64,000 bases of DNA. Source: Gaetbulibacter_A aestuarii (lineage in GTDB: Bacteria; Bacteroidota; Bacteroidia; Flavobacteriales; Flavobacteriaceae). Positions 24,357-33,711 of this stretch are shown here, one piece after another. Under the pieces are notes generated by a model. The model saw only the letters and a program-made list of their open reading frames with translations, ran no database searches and was not told the origin of the DNA. Where the stretch lies: NCBI RefSeq assembly GCF_039537665.1, contig NZ_BAABAY010000001.1:1116001-1180000 (forward strand). Direction: 5' to 3'. Position numbers and translations under genes: made by a program. Numbering within the stretch: position 1 is the first letter of the stretch; each line of letters opens with the position of its first letter.

Positions 24357-24920
24357 TTAAACTTCTAGATAACGGAAACACTGTACCTCATGATCATTTA
24401 CCATGCCGGTGGCTTGCATATGGGCATAAACCACGGTAGAACCTACAAATTTAAAACCTCGTTTTTTCAGATCGGCACTAATACGATCACTTAAAGGCGT
24501 ATTGGCAGGCGCCTCTTTATGGTTTTTGAGCTCGTTTTTAATAGGTTTTCCATCAACAAAGCCCCAAATATAGTTGCTGAAACTTCCAAATTCATCCTGT
24601 ATAATCATGAAAGCTTGAGCATTCGAGACTGTTGCCTTTATTTTTAATTTATTTCGAATGATGCCGGCGTCGTTTAATAAAGCATCAATTTTTTCTTGTG
24701 GATATTGGGCAATTTTTTTGTAATCAAATTGATCGAAAGCCTGACGGAAGTTTTCACGTTTTCTGAGGATCGTGATCCAACTTAAACCCGCCTGAAAAGT
24801 TTCTAAAGTTAGAAATTCAAAGAGGGTAGCATCATCGTAAACCGGAACACCCCATTCGGTATCATGATATGCTTCATACAGAGGATCCCCCAAACACCAA
24901 CCACATTTGTGTTTTTTCAT
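24357..24920 (-). CDS. tag: DNA-3-methyladenine glycosylase I
   Basis: A 187-residue base-excision repair enzyme that removes 3-methyladenine. The signature CGWCLGDPLYEAYHDTEWG (residues 6-24), the LTLETFQAGLSWITILRKR helix and the C-terminal His/Cys zinc ligands (YAHMQATGMVNDH...C) are present. Full length. Confidence 0.93.
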   Translation of the reverse strand: MKKHKCGWCLGDPLYEAYHDTEWGVPVYDDATLFEFLTLETFQAGLSWITILRKRENFRQAFDQFDYKKIAQYPQEKIDALLNDAGIIRNKLKIKATVSNAQAFMIIQDEFGSFSNYIWGFVDGKPIKNELKNHKEAPANTPLSDRISADLKKRGFKFVGSTVVYAHMQATGMVNDHEVQCFRYLEV

Positions 24921-25042
24921 CAGAACTACGGAATAAAAAAGATTCTATAAAAAGTAAAAGTATGACAAAAGTCAGCATAATTAAAACAAACAGCCTGTAA
25001 TTTTGTTCTGTTAGTTTTTGTTCTATTTAAATATGATATCCC

Positions 25043-25660
25043 ATGAATTCAACAATAAAAACCAGTTTAGATCGAAGCATCACTTATGAGGAATACCGAA
25101 CTTTAACCCATCATCTTAGTATGACCAACGGAACGTCTGGAAAAGAGCAATCTGAGGCCCACATTCAATTTACAAAACTCAATGACAGGCGAATGAAACG
25201 CTGGGATAAAACCCTAAAAATAAACAAGGCCGATGCCGAGACGTTCAAGCGTTACGAACAAAAATTGATCTGGTTAGTTTTGGCTGAAAGCTGGTGTGGC
25301 GATGGTGCTCACATGCTGCCCGTTTTGAATAAAATAGCACAGATTAATCCGAATATTGAATTACGAATTGTGCTTCGGGATGATAACCTTGAATTGATGG
25401 ATAACTTCTTAACTCAAGGTAATCGTGCCATTCCTAAAGTTATTATGATCGATAAGGAAACCGGAAATGTTATTGGCACCTATGGGCCGCGCCCTTCCGA
25501 AGTTACAGGATATGTGAATAGATTCAAGGCGGCTAATGGGGTATTAACAGCAAGTTTTAAGGAGGATTTGCAATATTGGTATAATGATGATAAAGGAAAA
25601 ACCATTATTCAGGATCTCATCCAAATATTAAGCCGATTACAGCCTAGTGTTTCCCTATGA
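25043..25660 (+). CDS. Thioredoxin-like fold protein with incomplete active site
   Basis: A 205-residue protein with a thioredoxin-like core (about 70-160). The active-site loop reads AESWCGDGAHMLP, so only the first cysteine of CxxC is present, and the cis-Pro segment is RAIPKVIMID. This fits the cytosolic thioredoxin-family proteins of Bacteroidota of unknown function rather than a disulfide reductase. The 3' end overlaps the convergent TonB-like gene by 17 bp. Confidence 0.78.
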   Translation: MNSTIKTSLDRSITYEEYRTLTHHLSMTNGTSGKEQSEAHIQFTKLNDRRMKRWDKTLKINKADAETFKRYEQKLIWLVLAESWCGDGAHMLPVLNKIAQINPNIELRIVLRDDNLELMDNFLTQGNRAIPKVIMIDKETGNVIGTYGPRPSEVTGYVNRFKAANGVLTASFKEDLQYWYNDDKGKTIIQDLIQILSRLQPSVSL

Positions 25661-26354
25661 AATTAAAGGTGATTGTACCTAACTGTGAAGGTTTATTAAC
25701 TGCAGAACTGAATTTGGATTCCCTGGCATATTCCAGAGCGTGCTCTGTTAAACACTCGTTGGAAGAGGAAGACGAATTATTAATGTAAGCATCGGTAACA
25801 TCACCACGTGCGTTTACGGTAATATTAACTACGATTTTACCACCAACTTCGCACAAATAAACCGGAATTGGGATATAAATCTTTTCTCTGTCAATAAGGG
25901 AAAATCTAATGGTACTGCTACCGTTATTGCTGTCATCCTTTTGTTTTTTTAGAAGCTCGTTTACTTTATCAAATGAAGAAATTTCTTCGCGATTCACTTT
26001 GGAATCTTCGTATTCATGAGATTTTGCAAAGGTTTGTAATTCCTCGTAATTGGAAGATTTTGGAACATAGTCTTTTGGAGGGGCAATCGATTTATAAGCC
26101 TGATCAAAACGTTTACTTTCCTTATTTTCGTTATAGGCCTGATTGGTCTCAGGCTTGGTATTATTTAATTTGTCCATGGCTTCTAAAACCTTCATTTCTT
26201 CGGGAGTTAAAGGTTTTTCGGGTTCAATTTCGTAATAACTTTCGGCGATATTAGCCTCCTTTTGTTTTAGGCTAAAGCTAAACACAGAAAGCACGACGGT
26301 TCCTGCCATGAAGAAGGTAATTAATAGGGCTTTATGTTGATCTGTTAGGTGCAA
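25644..26354 (-). CDS. TonB-like C-terminal domain protein
   Basis: A 236-residue protein with one N-terminal membrane helix (about 9-30), a charged linker and a C-terminal domain (about 150-235: VNITVNARGDVTDAYIN, EHALEYARESKFS) like the TonB C terminus. It could couple the proton motive force to outer-membrane receptors, but ExbB/ExbD are not adjacent. The start is a TTG at 26354; an in-frame ATG 16 codons later would cut into the membrane helix. Confidence 0.7.
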   Translation of the reverse strand: MHLTDQHKALLITFFMAGTVVLSVFSFSLKQKEANIAESYYEIEPEKPLTPEEMKVLEAMDKLNNTKPETNQAYNENKESKRFDQAYKSIAPPKDYVPKSSNYEELQTFAKSHEYEDSKVNREEISSFDKVNELLKKQKDDSNNGSSTIRFSLIDREKIYIPIPVYLCEVGGKIVVNITVNARGDVTDAYINNSSSSSNECLTEHALEYARESKFSSAVNKPSQLGTITFNFIGKH

Positions 26355-26407
26355 ATCGAATAAAATTTAGAGCATTTCTATACCCAATATACGTAAAAAT
26401 AAAGAAT

Positions 26408-27100
26408 TTAGTTCTTTAGGTTATTTATGAAGTCATCAATGCTCAGAGCATCATCCACATGAAATTCGCCAATTTTAGTACGTCGCAGAGCCGATAAATG
26501 GGCGCCGGCATCTAAAGCTTTTCCAAAATCATGGGCTAAAGACCGAATGTAGGTTCCTTTACTGCAAACCACTTTAAAATCAACGTTTAAATCATCAATT
26601 TTGGTAATATCGAAGGTGTTGATCTCAACCTGCCTGGATTTAATTTCAACAGCTTCACCATCACGCGCAAATTCATAGAGACGTTTACCATCCTTTTTAA
26701 TGGCTGAAAAAACAGGAGGAAATTGTTCTATAATTCCGGTAAATTGTTTTGTTGTTTCGCGTATTATTGTTTCGGAGATATGATCTGTGGGATAGGTTTT
26801 GTCGATTTCCGTTTCTAAATCGTAGGAAGGTGTTGTACTTCCCAAAACAATGGTACCGGTGTATTCTTTGATCTGTCCTTGAAAGGTGTTAATTTGTTTG
26901 GTCATTTTTCCTGTACAAATGACCAACAAACCTGTAGCAAGCGGATCTAACGTTCCCGCATGTCCCACTTTTATTTTTTTTATGTTGAAGGCTTTTCTTA
27001 TCGCCCAGCGTAATTTGTTAACTACTTGAAAAGAGGTCCAGTGTAAAGGCTTATCAATTAAAATAACTTTTCCGTTTAGGAAATCTTCTTTGGTCGGCAT
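26408..27100 (-). CDS. truB: tRNA pseudouridine(55) synthase
   Basis: A 230-residue enzyme that makes pseudouridine 55 in the T-loop of tRNAs. The catalytic Asp lies in HAGTLDPLATGLLVICTG (about residue 52), and KPLHWTSFQVVNKLR and CSKGTYIRSLAHDFG are family motifs. It follows uppP by 6 bp on the same strand, the usual Bacteroidota arrangement. Confidence 0.93.
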   Translation of the reverse strand: MPTKEDFLNGKVILIDKPLHWTSFQVVNKLRWAIRKAFNIKKIKVGHAGTLDPLATGLLVICTGKMTKQINTFQGQIKEYTGTIVLGSTTPSYDLETEIDKTYPTDHISETIIRETTKQFTGIIEQFPPVFSAIKKDGKRLYEFARDGEAVEIKSRQVEINTFDITKIDDLNVDFKVVCSKGTYIRSLAHDFGKALDAGAHLSALRRTKIGEFHVDDALSIDDFINNLKN

Positions 27101-27106
27101 AACGAT

Positions 27107-27904
27107 TTAGTATAAGAAAGACACCCCAATAGCGATAACACCAACAACAAAACAGTACACAGCAAAGTAGGACAGTTTACTTTTTTTAACTAGCGTGATC
27201 ATCCAGGTACAGGCGAATAATCCTGCTATAAATGCGGTGATAAATCCTATAGTTAAACCGGTGATGTTAGCCGTGTGGAAACTCAGTTCACCTCCCATAA
27301 TATCCTTGGCGATTTTGCCTAAAATAAGCGGCACTACCATTAAGAAAGAAAAGCGAGCGGCTTTGGTTTTGTCATTTCCCAATAAAACCGAGGTGGAAAT
27401 AGTTGCACCGGATCTGGAAATACCGGGAAGTAAAGCGATGGCCTGCGAAATACCAATAACAAAGGCATTTCCAAAACTCACAGGCTTACCGGTGTTTTTG
27501 GCGCGATCAGCAAGGTATAACAATAAACCGGTGATGATCAACATAAAACCAACCAAAACCACCTGACCACCAAATAATTGTTCTAATTCACTTTCAAAAA
27601 GAACTCCTATGATGGCAGCAGGAATCATAGACACTATAATTTTTGCAATAAAACTGAGATCGTCATTCCATTTAAAGGTCAAGGCACCTTTAATGAGACT
27701 TAATATATCTTTTCTAAAAACAACGATGGTGCTTAAAGCCGTTGCAAAATGTAAAACAACTGTAAATAGCAGGCTTTGTTCCGGGACTTGCGTATCGCCT
27801 AAAATAGCTTTTGCCAGTTCTAAATGGCCACTTGATGAAACGGGTAAAAATTCTGTAAGGCCCTGAATAAGCCCAAGAATAATGGAGTCTAAAATATTAT
27901 TCAT
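27107..27904 (-). CDS. uppP: Undecaprenyl-diphosphatase
   Basis: A 265-residue polytopic membrane enzyme of the BacA/UppP family that recycles undecaprenyl pyrophosphate for cell-wall synthesis. The active-site motifs are QGLTEFLPVSSSGHLELA (near residue 15) and LLPGISRSGATIST (near 160). Upstream of truB in a two-gene unit. Confidence 0.93.
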   Translation of the reverse strand: MNNILDSIILGLIQGLTEFLPVSSSGHLELAKAILGDTQVPEQSLLFTVVLHFATALSTIVVFRKDILSLIKGALTFKWNDDLSFIAKIIVSMIPAAIIGVLFESELEQLFGGQVVLVGFMLIITGLLLYLADRAKNTGKPVSFGNAFVIGISQAIALLPGISRSGATISTSVLLGNDKTKAARFSFLMVVPLILGKIAKDIMGGELSFHTANITGLTIGFITAFIAGLFACTWMITLVKKSKLSYFAVYCFVVGVIAIGVSFLY

Positions 27905-27945
27905 GGTGTAAAAATAGCTATTTATATGAAGTAATTACAAGGTAT

Positions 27946-29286
27946 TTAGATAAAAATCCATCCAATAATAAGGATGATAAGTATTCCTGAAACGCCCTGC
28001 AATAAAGTTGCTACAGTTTGGGTTTTTAAAGCAGTTTGGGTGTTCATTCCCGAACATTGCGCTACCACCCAAAAGAAACTGTCGTTTAAATGCGAGACCG
28101 TCATGGCTCCTGCGCCAATTGCTAGTACGCACAGGGCACGACCCAAGCCGCTATCTAGACCAAAAGATGCTAAAATAGGAGCCATTATGGCTGCTGTTGT
28201 TATAATAGATACTGTAGAAGAACCTTGGGCTGTTTTTAATACAGCGGCAATTAGAAATGGCAGGAAAAGTCCAAGATTATAATCGGCAAAATGGGTTCCG
28301 ATAAAATCACCAATACCCGTTGCTTGCAGAATGGCGCCAAAAGCACCACCGGCCCCCGTAATTAAAATAATAATTCCGGCATCTTTCAATCCGCTGGTAA
28401 CCCAATGAAAATGATCAGCTTCCGGCACATTTTTTTTCAATCGAAAGGCCAGAAAAACACCAATTAGCAACGCTATTACAGGATTTCCAATAAAGTTTAT
28501 GAACTGAGCTGCAACAGCCTCACCGAAGGGATGCGTTGGATAGTCTGAAATAGATTTTAAAGCAATCAAAACGATCGGGATAATGATAGGTAAAAATGCA
28601 GGTGTAGGTTTAGGAAGCTGCTCCGGTTTATTAGTCTCAGCAGCCTTATCCTGAGTTTCAGATTCAATTTCTTCAGTGTAACTGTAATGTTTTTGAAGAT
28701 ACCGCGCCCAAAAATAACCTACCAGAGACACAGGAAACGCTACGGCTAAACCCAATACAATAACCAAACCGAGATCGGCATTTAAGGCCGCAGTTGCAGC
28801 TAAAGGTCCCGGGGTTGGGGGTACAAAAACATGGGCGGTATACAAGCCGGCAGCCAGAGAAACTGCTAGAACCGGGATGGCAATTTTACTGTGTTTACTT
28901 AAGGCCTTGTTTAATGGCGATAATATGATGAATCCCGAATCACAATACACCGGTATCGAAACTATAAAACCGGTAATGTTCATAGCCAGTACAGATCGAC
29001 TTTTACCTATAGTTTTTAGGGCCCATATTGCCATGGTTTTTGCGCCTCCACTTTGTTCTAAATAAGCGCCTATAATAGTGCCGAAAGCGATAATAATCCC
29101 AATGCTTCCCAGTGTTTTTCCGAATCCTGAAGTTAGCGTTGTTGTGATATCATCACTATCGAGTCCGCCAACGAAACCCATAACAATTCCAGCTAAAAGT
29201 AGTGATAAAAACGGATGAAATTTGTATTTTGAGGCTGCAATCACCATAAGAACGACCACAACTACGAGTGCTATTAAAACAACCAT
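27946..29286 (-). CDS. GntP-family permease, probably for glycerate
   Basis: A 446-residue transporter with about 12-13 hydrophobic segments and GntP-family features (FHPFLSLLLAGIVMGFVGG near residue 25, SIPVYCDSGFIILSPL near 110, HVFVPPTPGPLAATAAL near 150). The family moves sugar acids with protons. It is divergent from a glycerate kinase gene 46 bp away, so D-glycerate is the likely substrate; gluconate is the alternative. Confidence 0.82.
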   Translation of the reverse strand: MVVLIALVVVVVLMVIAASKYKFHPFLSLLLAGIVMGFVGGLDSDDITTTLTSGFGKTLGSIGIIIAFGTIIGAYLEQSGGAKTMAIWALKTIGKSRSVLAMNITGFIVSIPVYCDSGFIILSPLNKALSKHSKIAIPVLAVSLAAGLYTAHVFVPPTPGPLAATAALNADLGLVIVLGLAVAFPVSLVGYFWARYLQKHYSYTEEIESETQDKAAETNKPEQLPKPTPAFLPIIIPIVLIALKSISDYPTHPFGEAVAAQFINFIGNPVIALLIGVFLAFRLKKNVPEADHFHWVTSGLKDAGIIILITGAGGAFGAILQATGIGDFIGTHFADYNLGLFLPFLIAAVLKTAQGSSTVSIITTAAIMAPILASFGLDSGLGRALCVLAIGAGAMTVSHLNDSFFWVVAQCSGMNTQTALKTQTVATLLQGVSGILIILIIGWIFI

Positions 29287-29332
29287 ACGTCTTGTTTTTG
29301 ATTGTAATAAATGTACTAATTAATTATTTGAG

Positions 29333-30463
29333 ATGAAATTCATTCTGGCGCCGGATAAATTTAAAGGGAGTTTAACAGGCTTGCAATTTTGTGAGGTTGT
29401 TGAAAATAGTTTGCTCAAAGTTATGCCTGATTCAGAAATTTTGAAACTTCCCTTATCTGATGGGGGTGACGGAACCATTGAAATTCTAGATTATCATTTG
29501 GATGGAGAAACCGTAGCCATCACCGTGAGCGACCCTTTGTTCAGGCCCATTCAAAGTTCATTTCTATATATGCCGGCAATAAAAACGGCTTTTGTAGAAA
29601 TGGCCAATGCATCGGGAATGGCCTTATTAAAAAAAGAAGAGCAAAACTGTTATTACACCACCACCAGGGGAACGGGAGAGGCTATTCTAGCGGCCATAGA
29701 CAAAGGATCGGAAACCATTATTCTGGGTATTGGTGGTAGTGCTACCAATGATTGTGGCATTGGGATGGCTTCGGCATTGGGCTATCGTTTTTTAGATAAG
29801 GAAGGCCATGAACTTTCTCCTACAGGAAAAAATCTTTCTGAAATTTATCAGATCGATACTTCAAAAGTTGATGAACGTTTGAAAAATATAGAGATCAAAG
29901 TGGCTTGTGACGTTACGAATCCGTTGTATGGAGAAAACGGCGCTGCCTACGTTTATGGTCCTCAAAAAGGAGCATCACCGGAGGAGATCGAAGCTTTAGA
30001 TAAAGGGTTGAGGCATATTGCCACCTTGTTTAAAATCCAATTTAATACTGATGTTCAATCCATAAAAGGTGCAGGAGCCGCCGGAGGTATGGGTGCCGGA
30101 ACAACGATTTTTTTAAATGCAGATCTAATTCCCGGGATCGATCTGGTAAAGCAACTGATAGATTTCGATTCTAAAATAAAAGCTGCAGATTGGATCATTA
30201 CCGGTGAGGGTTTACTGGATCTTCAAACACTTTCCGGAAAAACGATTCATGGTGTGATAACTTCCGCGAAAGCGGAAAATATTAATGTTGCGGCTTTTTG
30301 CGGCGGAATTGCTTTGGATATGGAAGCGCTTAAAAAATTTGGGATTGACCACGCAGCTGCATTGATGCATGAAGCCAGGAATTTGGAAGATGCACTTGAA
30401 AATACCCAAAAGTATCTCAGTATTTTAGCTGAAAAATTTGCGAATAAAATAAAGCATACTTAG
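29333..30463 (+). CDS. Glycerate kinase
   Basis: A 376-residue kinase of the GlxK/GarK family that phosphorylates glycerate. Motifs are APDKFKGSLTGLQFCE (residues 6-21), ILGIGGSATNDCGIGMASALG (about 138) and GAGAAGGMGAGT (about 244). Paired with the divergent GntP permease. It converges on the DUF3098 gene with a 4-bp overlap. The exact product (2- or 3-phosphoglycerate) is not readable. Confidence 0.92.
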   Translation: MKFILAPDKFKGSLTGLQFCEVVENSLLKVMPDSEILKLPLSDGGDGTIEILDYHLDGETVAITVSDPLFRPIQSSFLYMPAIKTAFVEMANASGMALLKKEEQNCYYTTTRGTGEAILAAIDKGSETIILGIGGSATNDCGIGMASALGYRFLDKEGHELSPTGKNLSEIYQIDTSKVDERLKNIEIKVACDVTNPLYGENGAAYVYGPQKGASPEEIEALDKGLRHIATLFKIQFNTDVQSIKGAGAAGGMGAGTTIFLNADLIPGIDLVKQLIDFDSKIKAADWIITGEGLLDLQTLSGKTIHGVITSAKAENINVAAFCGGIALDMEALKKFGIDHAAALMHEARNLEDALENTQKYLSILAEKFANKIKHT

Positions 30464-30714
30464 TCCTTTTCAGGGCTCAGTAAAATGGCATAAATCTGTA
30501 TAGCAAAGCCTATTAAAACGAGCATAGGTGCTAACCTAATACGGCGCCAGCTGAAAATTTCCGGATTGAAAACATTAGGATCGTCACTGCCACCGCCACT
30601 CATTAAAATAAAGCCCAGAGCAATAATAGCAAGACCTATGAACATCCATTTATAGTTCTTTTTTCCAAAAACAAATGTTGGTTTAGATGTTTCTTTTTCC
30701 TTTTGTTTTCCCAT
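30460..30714 (-). CDS. DUF3098 small membrane protein
   Basis: An 84-residue protein with two membrane helices (about 24-40 and 60-78) joined by a short periplasmic loop, and motifs NYKWMFIGLAIIALGFILMSGG and RIRLAPMLVLIGFAIQIYAI. DUF3098 regularly follows ftsX in Bacteroidota, as here (70-bp gap), which suggests a link with cell division or the envelope. Confidence 0.8.
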   Translation of the reverse strand: MGKQKEKETSKPTFVFGKKNYKWMFIGLAIIALGFILMSGGGSDDPNVFNPEIFSWRRIRLAPMLVLIGFAIQIYAILLSPEKD

Positions 30715-30784
30715 AGTTCATTCAACTTATGCTACAAAGTAACACATTTATTTAAAATAGGCTTGTTAAGTATTTTGTAAAAAT

Positions 30785-31663
30785 TTAATAATAAAGTTCG
30801 TCGGTCTTTAAATTTAAAAAACGCTGGGTGGCAAAATGGGTACTGATCCAGCTTATCACGATGCCCATGGCAAAAATAACTACAAACAATCCAACCATAA
30901 CGGTAGGGTTGTTCAGTAAACTTAACTCAGGAAATGTTTGATTTACATAATATAATACCACGCCCATGCCGGCCATAGCCAAAATGGCACCGATAATTCC
31001 TAAACGCACACTTTTCCATACAAATGGTCTTCTGATAAATTGTTTGGTGGCACCAACCATTTGCATCGTTTTTATGGTGAATCGCTTAGAATATACCGAC
31101 AATCGAATGGAACTGTTTATGAGTAACACCGCAATCAAGGTGAAAATACCACTGATCACCAAAACCCAGAAACTGATCTTTTGTACATTATTGTTCATAA
31201 GATTAACCAGATCGTTGTCGTAAGTTACTTCATCTACAAAATTTCTGGTCATAGCATCAGCCGCCATTTTTTCTAATTGTTCGGTGGTTACAAAGTCGGC
31301 TTTCAAATGAATATCAATTGAATTTTGCAAAGGATTATAACCTACAAAATCCATGAAATCCTCGCCGTTTTCAGCCTTCATGATCTCTGCAGCCTGTTCT
31401 TTGGAAACATAATCGATGGACTTTACATAATCTGTCATAGCCAGACTTTTTTCAAGCTGTTTAATCTCAACATCCTTCGCCGTATCCTTCAAAAAAATGG
31501 TTACCACTACCTGTTCTTTAAAATGATCGGAAACCTTTTTTGCATTGAGAACCAACATACCAAGTAGCCCCAATAAAAATAATACAAGGGCAATACTTAA
31601 AACCACTGAAAAATACGAGGAAATTAAGCGGCGTTTTTGATGTTGTTCAAAAGATGAGCTCAT
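30785..31663 (-). CDS. ftsX: Cell division protein FtsX
   Basis: A 292-residue permease-like protein with an N-terminal membrane helix (about 18-42), a periplasmic domain (about 50-160), and three helices in the C-terminal FtsX domain (about 170-285, KRFTIKTMQMVGATKQFIRRPF). FtsX works with the ATPase FtsE to activate cell-wall hydrolases at the septum. ftsE is not adjacent, as is usual in Bacteroidota. Confidence 0.92.
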   Translation of the reverse strand: MSSSFEQHQKRRLISSYFSVVLSIALVLFLLGLLGMLVLNAKKVSDHFKEQVVVTIFLKDTAKDVEIKQLEKSLAMTDYVKSIDYVSKEQAAEIMKAENGEDFMDFVGYNPLQNSIDIHLKADFVTTEQLEKMAADAMTRNFVDEVTYDNDLVNLMNNNVQKISFWVLVISGIFTLIAVLLINSSIRLSVYSKRFTIKTMQMVGATKQFIRRPFVWKSVRLGIIGAILAMAGMGVVLYYVNQTFPELSLLNNPTVMVGLFVVIFAMGIVISWISTHFATQRFLNLKTDELYY

Positions 31664-31732
31664 AACAATCCGGGATTAATGATGTAAAAATAATAAAGTA
31701 TATTTAAAGTCTATTTATATAAACTAAAACAT

Positions 31733-32653
31733 ATGAACATTGTTGTGTTTGGCGCCGGTGGCGTTGGCGGTTATTTTGGAGCGAAGCTCGTACAAGCCGG
31801 ATTTGACGTAACATTTATTGCGCGCGGTGCGCATCTGGAAGCCATAAAAAAGAACGGATTACAAATAAAAAGTGTCCAGGGTGATTTTACCGTGCATCCA
31901 AAAGCCACTGATGATTTAGCAAAAGTTGGTACTCCGGATCTAGTGATTCTGGGTGTAAAATCATGGCAGGTAACGGAAGTTGCAGAAAAGCTGAAACCCA
32001 TCATTGGTAAAGACACCATGGTTTTGCCTTTGCAAAATGGTGCCGATAATGCCGATAAACTTCGAGCAGTATTGCCAGAGCATAATGCGCTGGCAGGTTT
32101 ATGTAAAATTGTGAGTATGGTTGAAGCTCCGGGAGTTATCCGCCACATTACGTTTGAACCGGAGATTGTTTTTGGTGAATATAATAATGAAAAAACAAAA
32201 CGCGTAAAACAGCTTAAAAGTGTCTTTGATGAAGCTGGTTTTAAAAACACGTTGTCTGATGATATTCACCTGGATATCTGGAAAAAATTTCTTTTCATTT
32301 GTACGATTAGCGGTATTGGAGCGCTTACTCGAGCTGTTTTTGGCGACATGCGCTCCCATGAAGGCATCCGTAAGATTATCAAGGATACTGCCGACGAAAT
32401 GGTTAGTATTGCTAATGCCAAAGGGGTTGGTTTGAGTCCGAAAGATGTTGCAATGGTCATCGGGATTATCGATCAAATGGATTATAATACGACGGCTTCG
32501 ATGCAACGCGACGTTATGGAAGGAAAACCTAGCGAACTTGAAAATTTCAACGGTTACATTGTAAAGCAGGGTAAATTATTAGGTATTGAAACACCAACCA
32601 ATGCTTTTATTTACCATTGTTTGCTGCCGCAGGAAGAAAAAGCGCGTGCTTAA
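31733..32653 (+). CDS. 2-dehydropantoate 2-reductase family protein
   Basis: A 306-residue NADPH-dependent reductase with the Rossmann motif GAGGVGGYFGAKLVQAG (residues 7-23) and a C-terminal helical ApbA/PanE domain (KFLFICTISGIGALTRAVFG near 190, NFNGYIVKQGKLLGIETPTN near 275). It may be PanE (ketopantoate reductase of pantothenate synthesis), but the family contains other members, so the symbol is withheld. It overlaps the convergent EamA gene by 4 bp. Confidence 0.85.
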   Translation: MNIVVFGAGGVGGYFGAKLVQAGFDVTFIARGAHLEAIKKNGLQIKSVQGDFTVHPKATDDLAKVGTPDLVILGVKSWQVTEVAEKLKPIIGKDTMVLPLQNGADNADKLRAVLPEHNALAGLCKIVSMVEAPGVIRHITFEPEIVFGEYNNEKTKRVKQLKSVFDEAGFKNTLSDDIHLDIWKKFLFICTISGIGALTRAVFGDMRSHEGIRKIIKDTADEMVSIANAKGVGLSPKDVAMVIGIIDQMDYNTTASMQRDVMEGKPSELENFNGYIVKQGKLLGIETPTNAFIYHCLLPQEEKARA

Positions 32654-33564
32654 ACTTTCACTTTCGATTTCCGACTTACCATATAAACGCCAAAAATCAC
32701 CAGGATGCCGCTGATGATCTTCACCAGATTAATATCTTGTGCGTATTCTTTTTGATCGAATACATTTGCATAGAGAAGAACCATCAAGAAACTGATGAGC
32801 GGTTGTAAATAAATATAACTGCTGGTTACGGATGGCGATACATGACTCAGTGAATAAATATTAAAAAGATAGGCGAAGAAGGTCGTGAAAATTACCACAA
32901 AGCCCACGGTTAGGTAAGTTCCTAAAGTAAACGCCTCGTAATTTGTATTCATAAAATCACCTATTCCTATCGGGAATGTGAACAGAAATCCAAATAAGAA
33001 TACCCAGCTCACTACAGTTACGCTATTATATTTTCGCATCAGTGGTTTCACAAAAACGAGATATAAGGAGTAACTCGAAGCATTCAGAAAAATAAAAAGA
33101 TTACCCAAAAGCGAACTGGTTCCTGAGGCTTCTTTGCCATATAAAATAAGCGCTACGGCACCAATACCTCCAATGGTGATTCCGATGAGTTTATTTCTTG
33201 TGATGCGTTCATGAAGGATGAGTGCACCAAAAACAAGCACAATCACGGGAACAACGGTCATGATTATAGAGGCGTCTACCGGTGAAGTTAGGTTGATGCC
33301 ATGAAAAAATAACAATTGGTTTGCCGCTGCTCCCAACAATCCGCATAACATCAATCGCAAATAGTCACGGGTAGCAACCCGCTCTGTAATCACGAATTTC
33401 TTTAGTATCCAGAACAATGGCGTTGCGAAAAGCAGGCGTATAAATACAAAAGCATCCGGCCCAATTTTATCTGGCATGATCCCTTTGGCGATGATGTAAT
33501 TCACACCATAGATGAGGTTGGCGCCAAGTAAGGCTAAATGTGCTTTTAGGATACTTTTATTCAA
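32650..33564 (-). CDS. EamA/DMT-family transporter
   Basis: A 304-residue membrane protein with ten hydrophobic segments in two EamA repeats (about 5-135 and 150-295). HLALLGANLIYGVNYIIAKG and the second-repeat VTSSYIYLQPLISFLMVLL fit drug/metabolite exporters. The substrate is unknown. Confidence 0.85.
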   Translation of the reverse strand: MNKSILKAHLALLGANLIYGVNYIIAKGIMPDKIGPDAFVFIRLLFATPLFWILKKFVITERVATRDYLRLMLCGLLGAAANQLLFFHGINLTSPVDASIIMTVVPVIVLVFGALILHERITRNKLIGITIGGIGAVALILYGKEASGTSSLLGNLFIFLNASSYSLYLVFVKPLMRKYNSVTVVSWVFLFGFLFTFPIGIGDFMNTNYEAFTLGTYLTVGFVVIFTTFFAYLFNIYSLSHVSPSVTSSYIYLQPLISFLMVLLYANVFDQKEYAQDINLVKIISGILVIFGVYMVSRKSKVKV

Positions 33565-33711
33565 AGGGATTTCGGTTTAAGCTGCAAAAGTAGAACTTAA
33601 ATCTTTAAAAATTACAATTTGAAAAACAAGCCTGCTTATTTAATCCTTGTCAGGGTTTTACAGTTTGTTTATAAAGCGTAAATTTGCGCTTTCAAAAGCG
33701 GAACACCGAAA

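Noticed and set aside
31771..32250. Open frame of 159 codons antisense to the ketopantoate reductase-type gene
   Set aside because: Mirror frame of a clear Rossmann-fold gene; it has no start context and no known motif.
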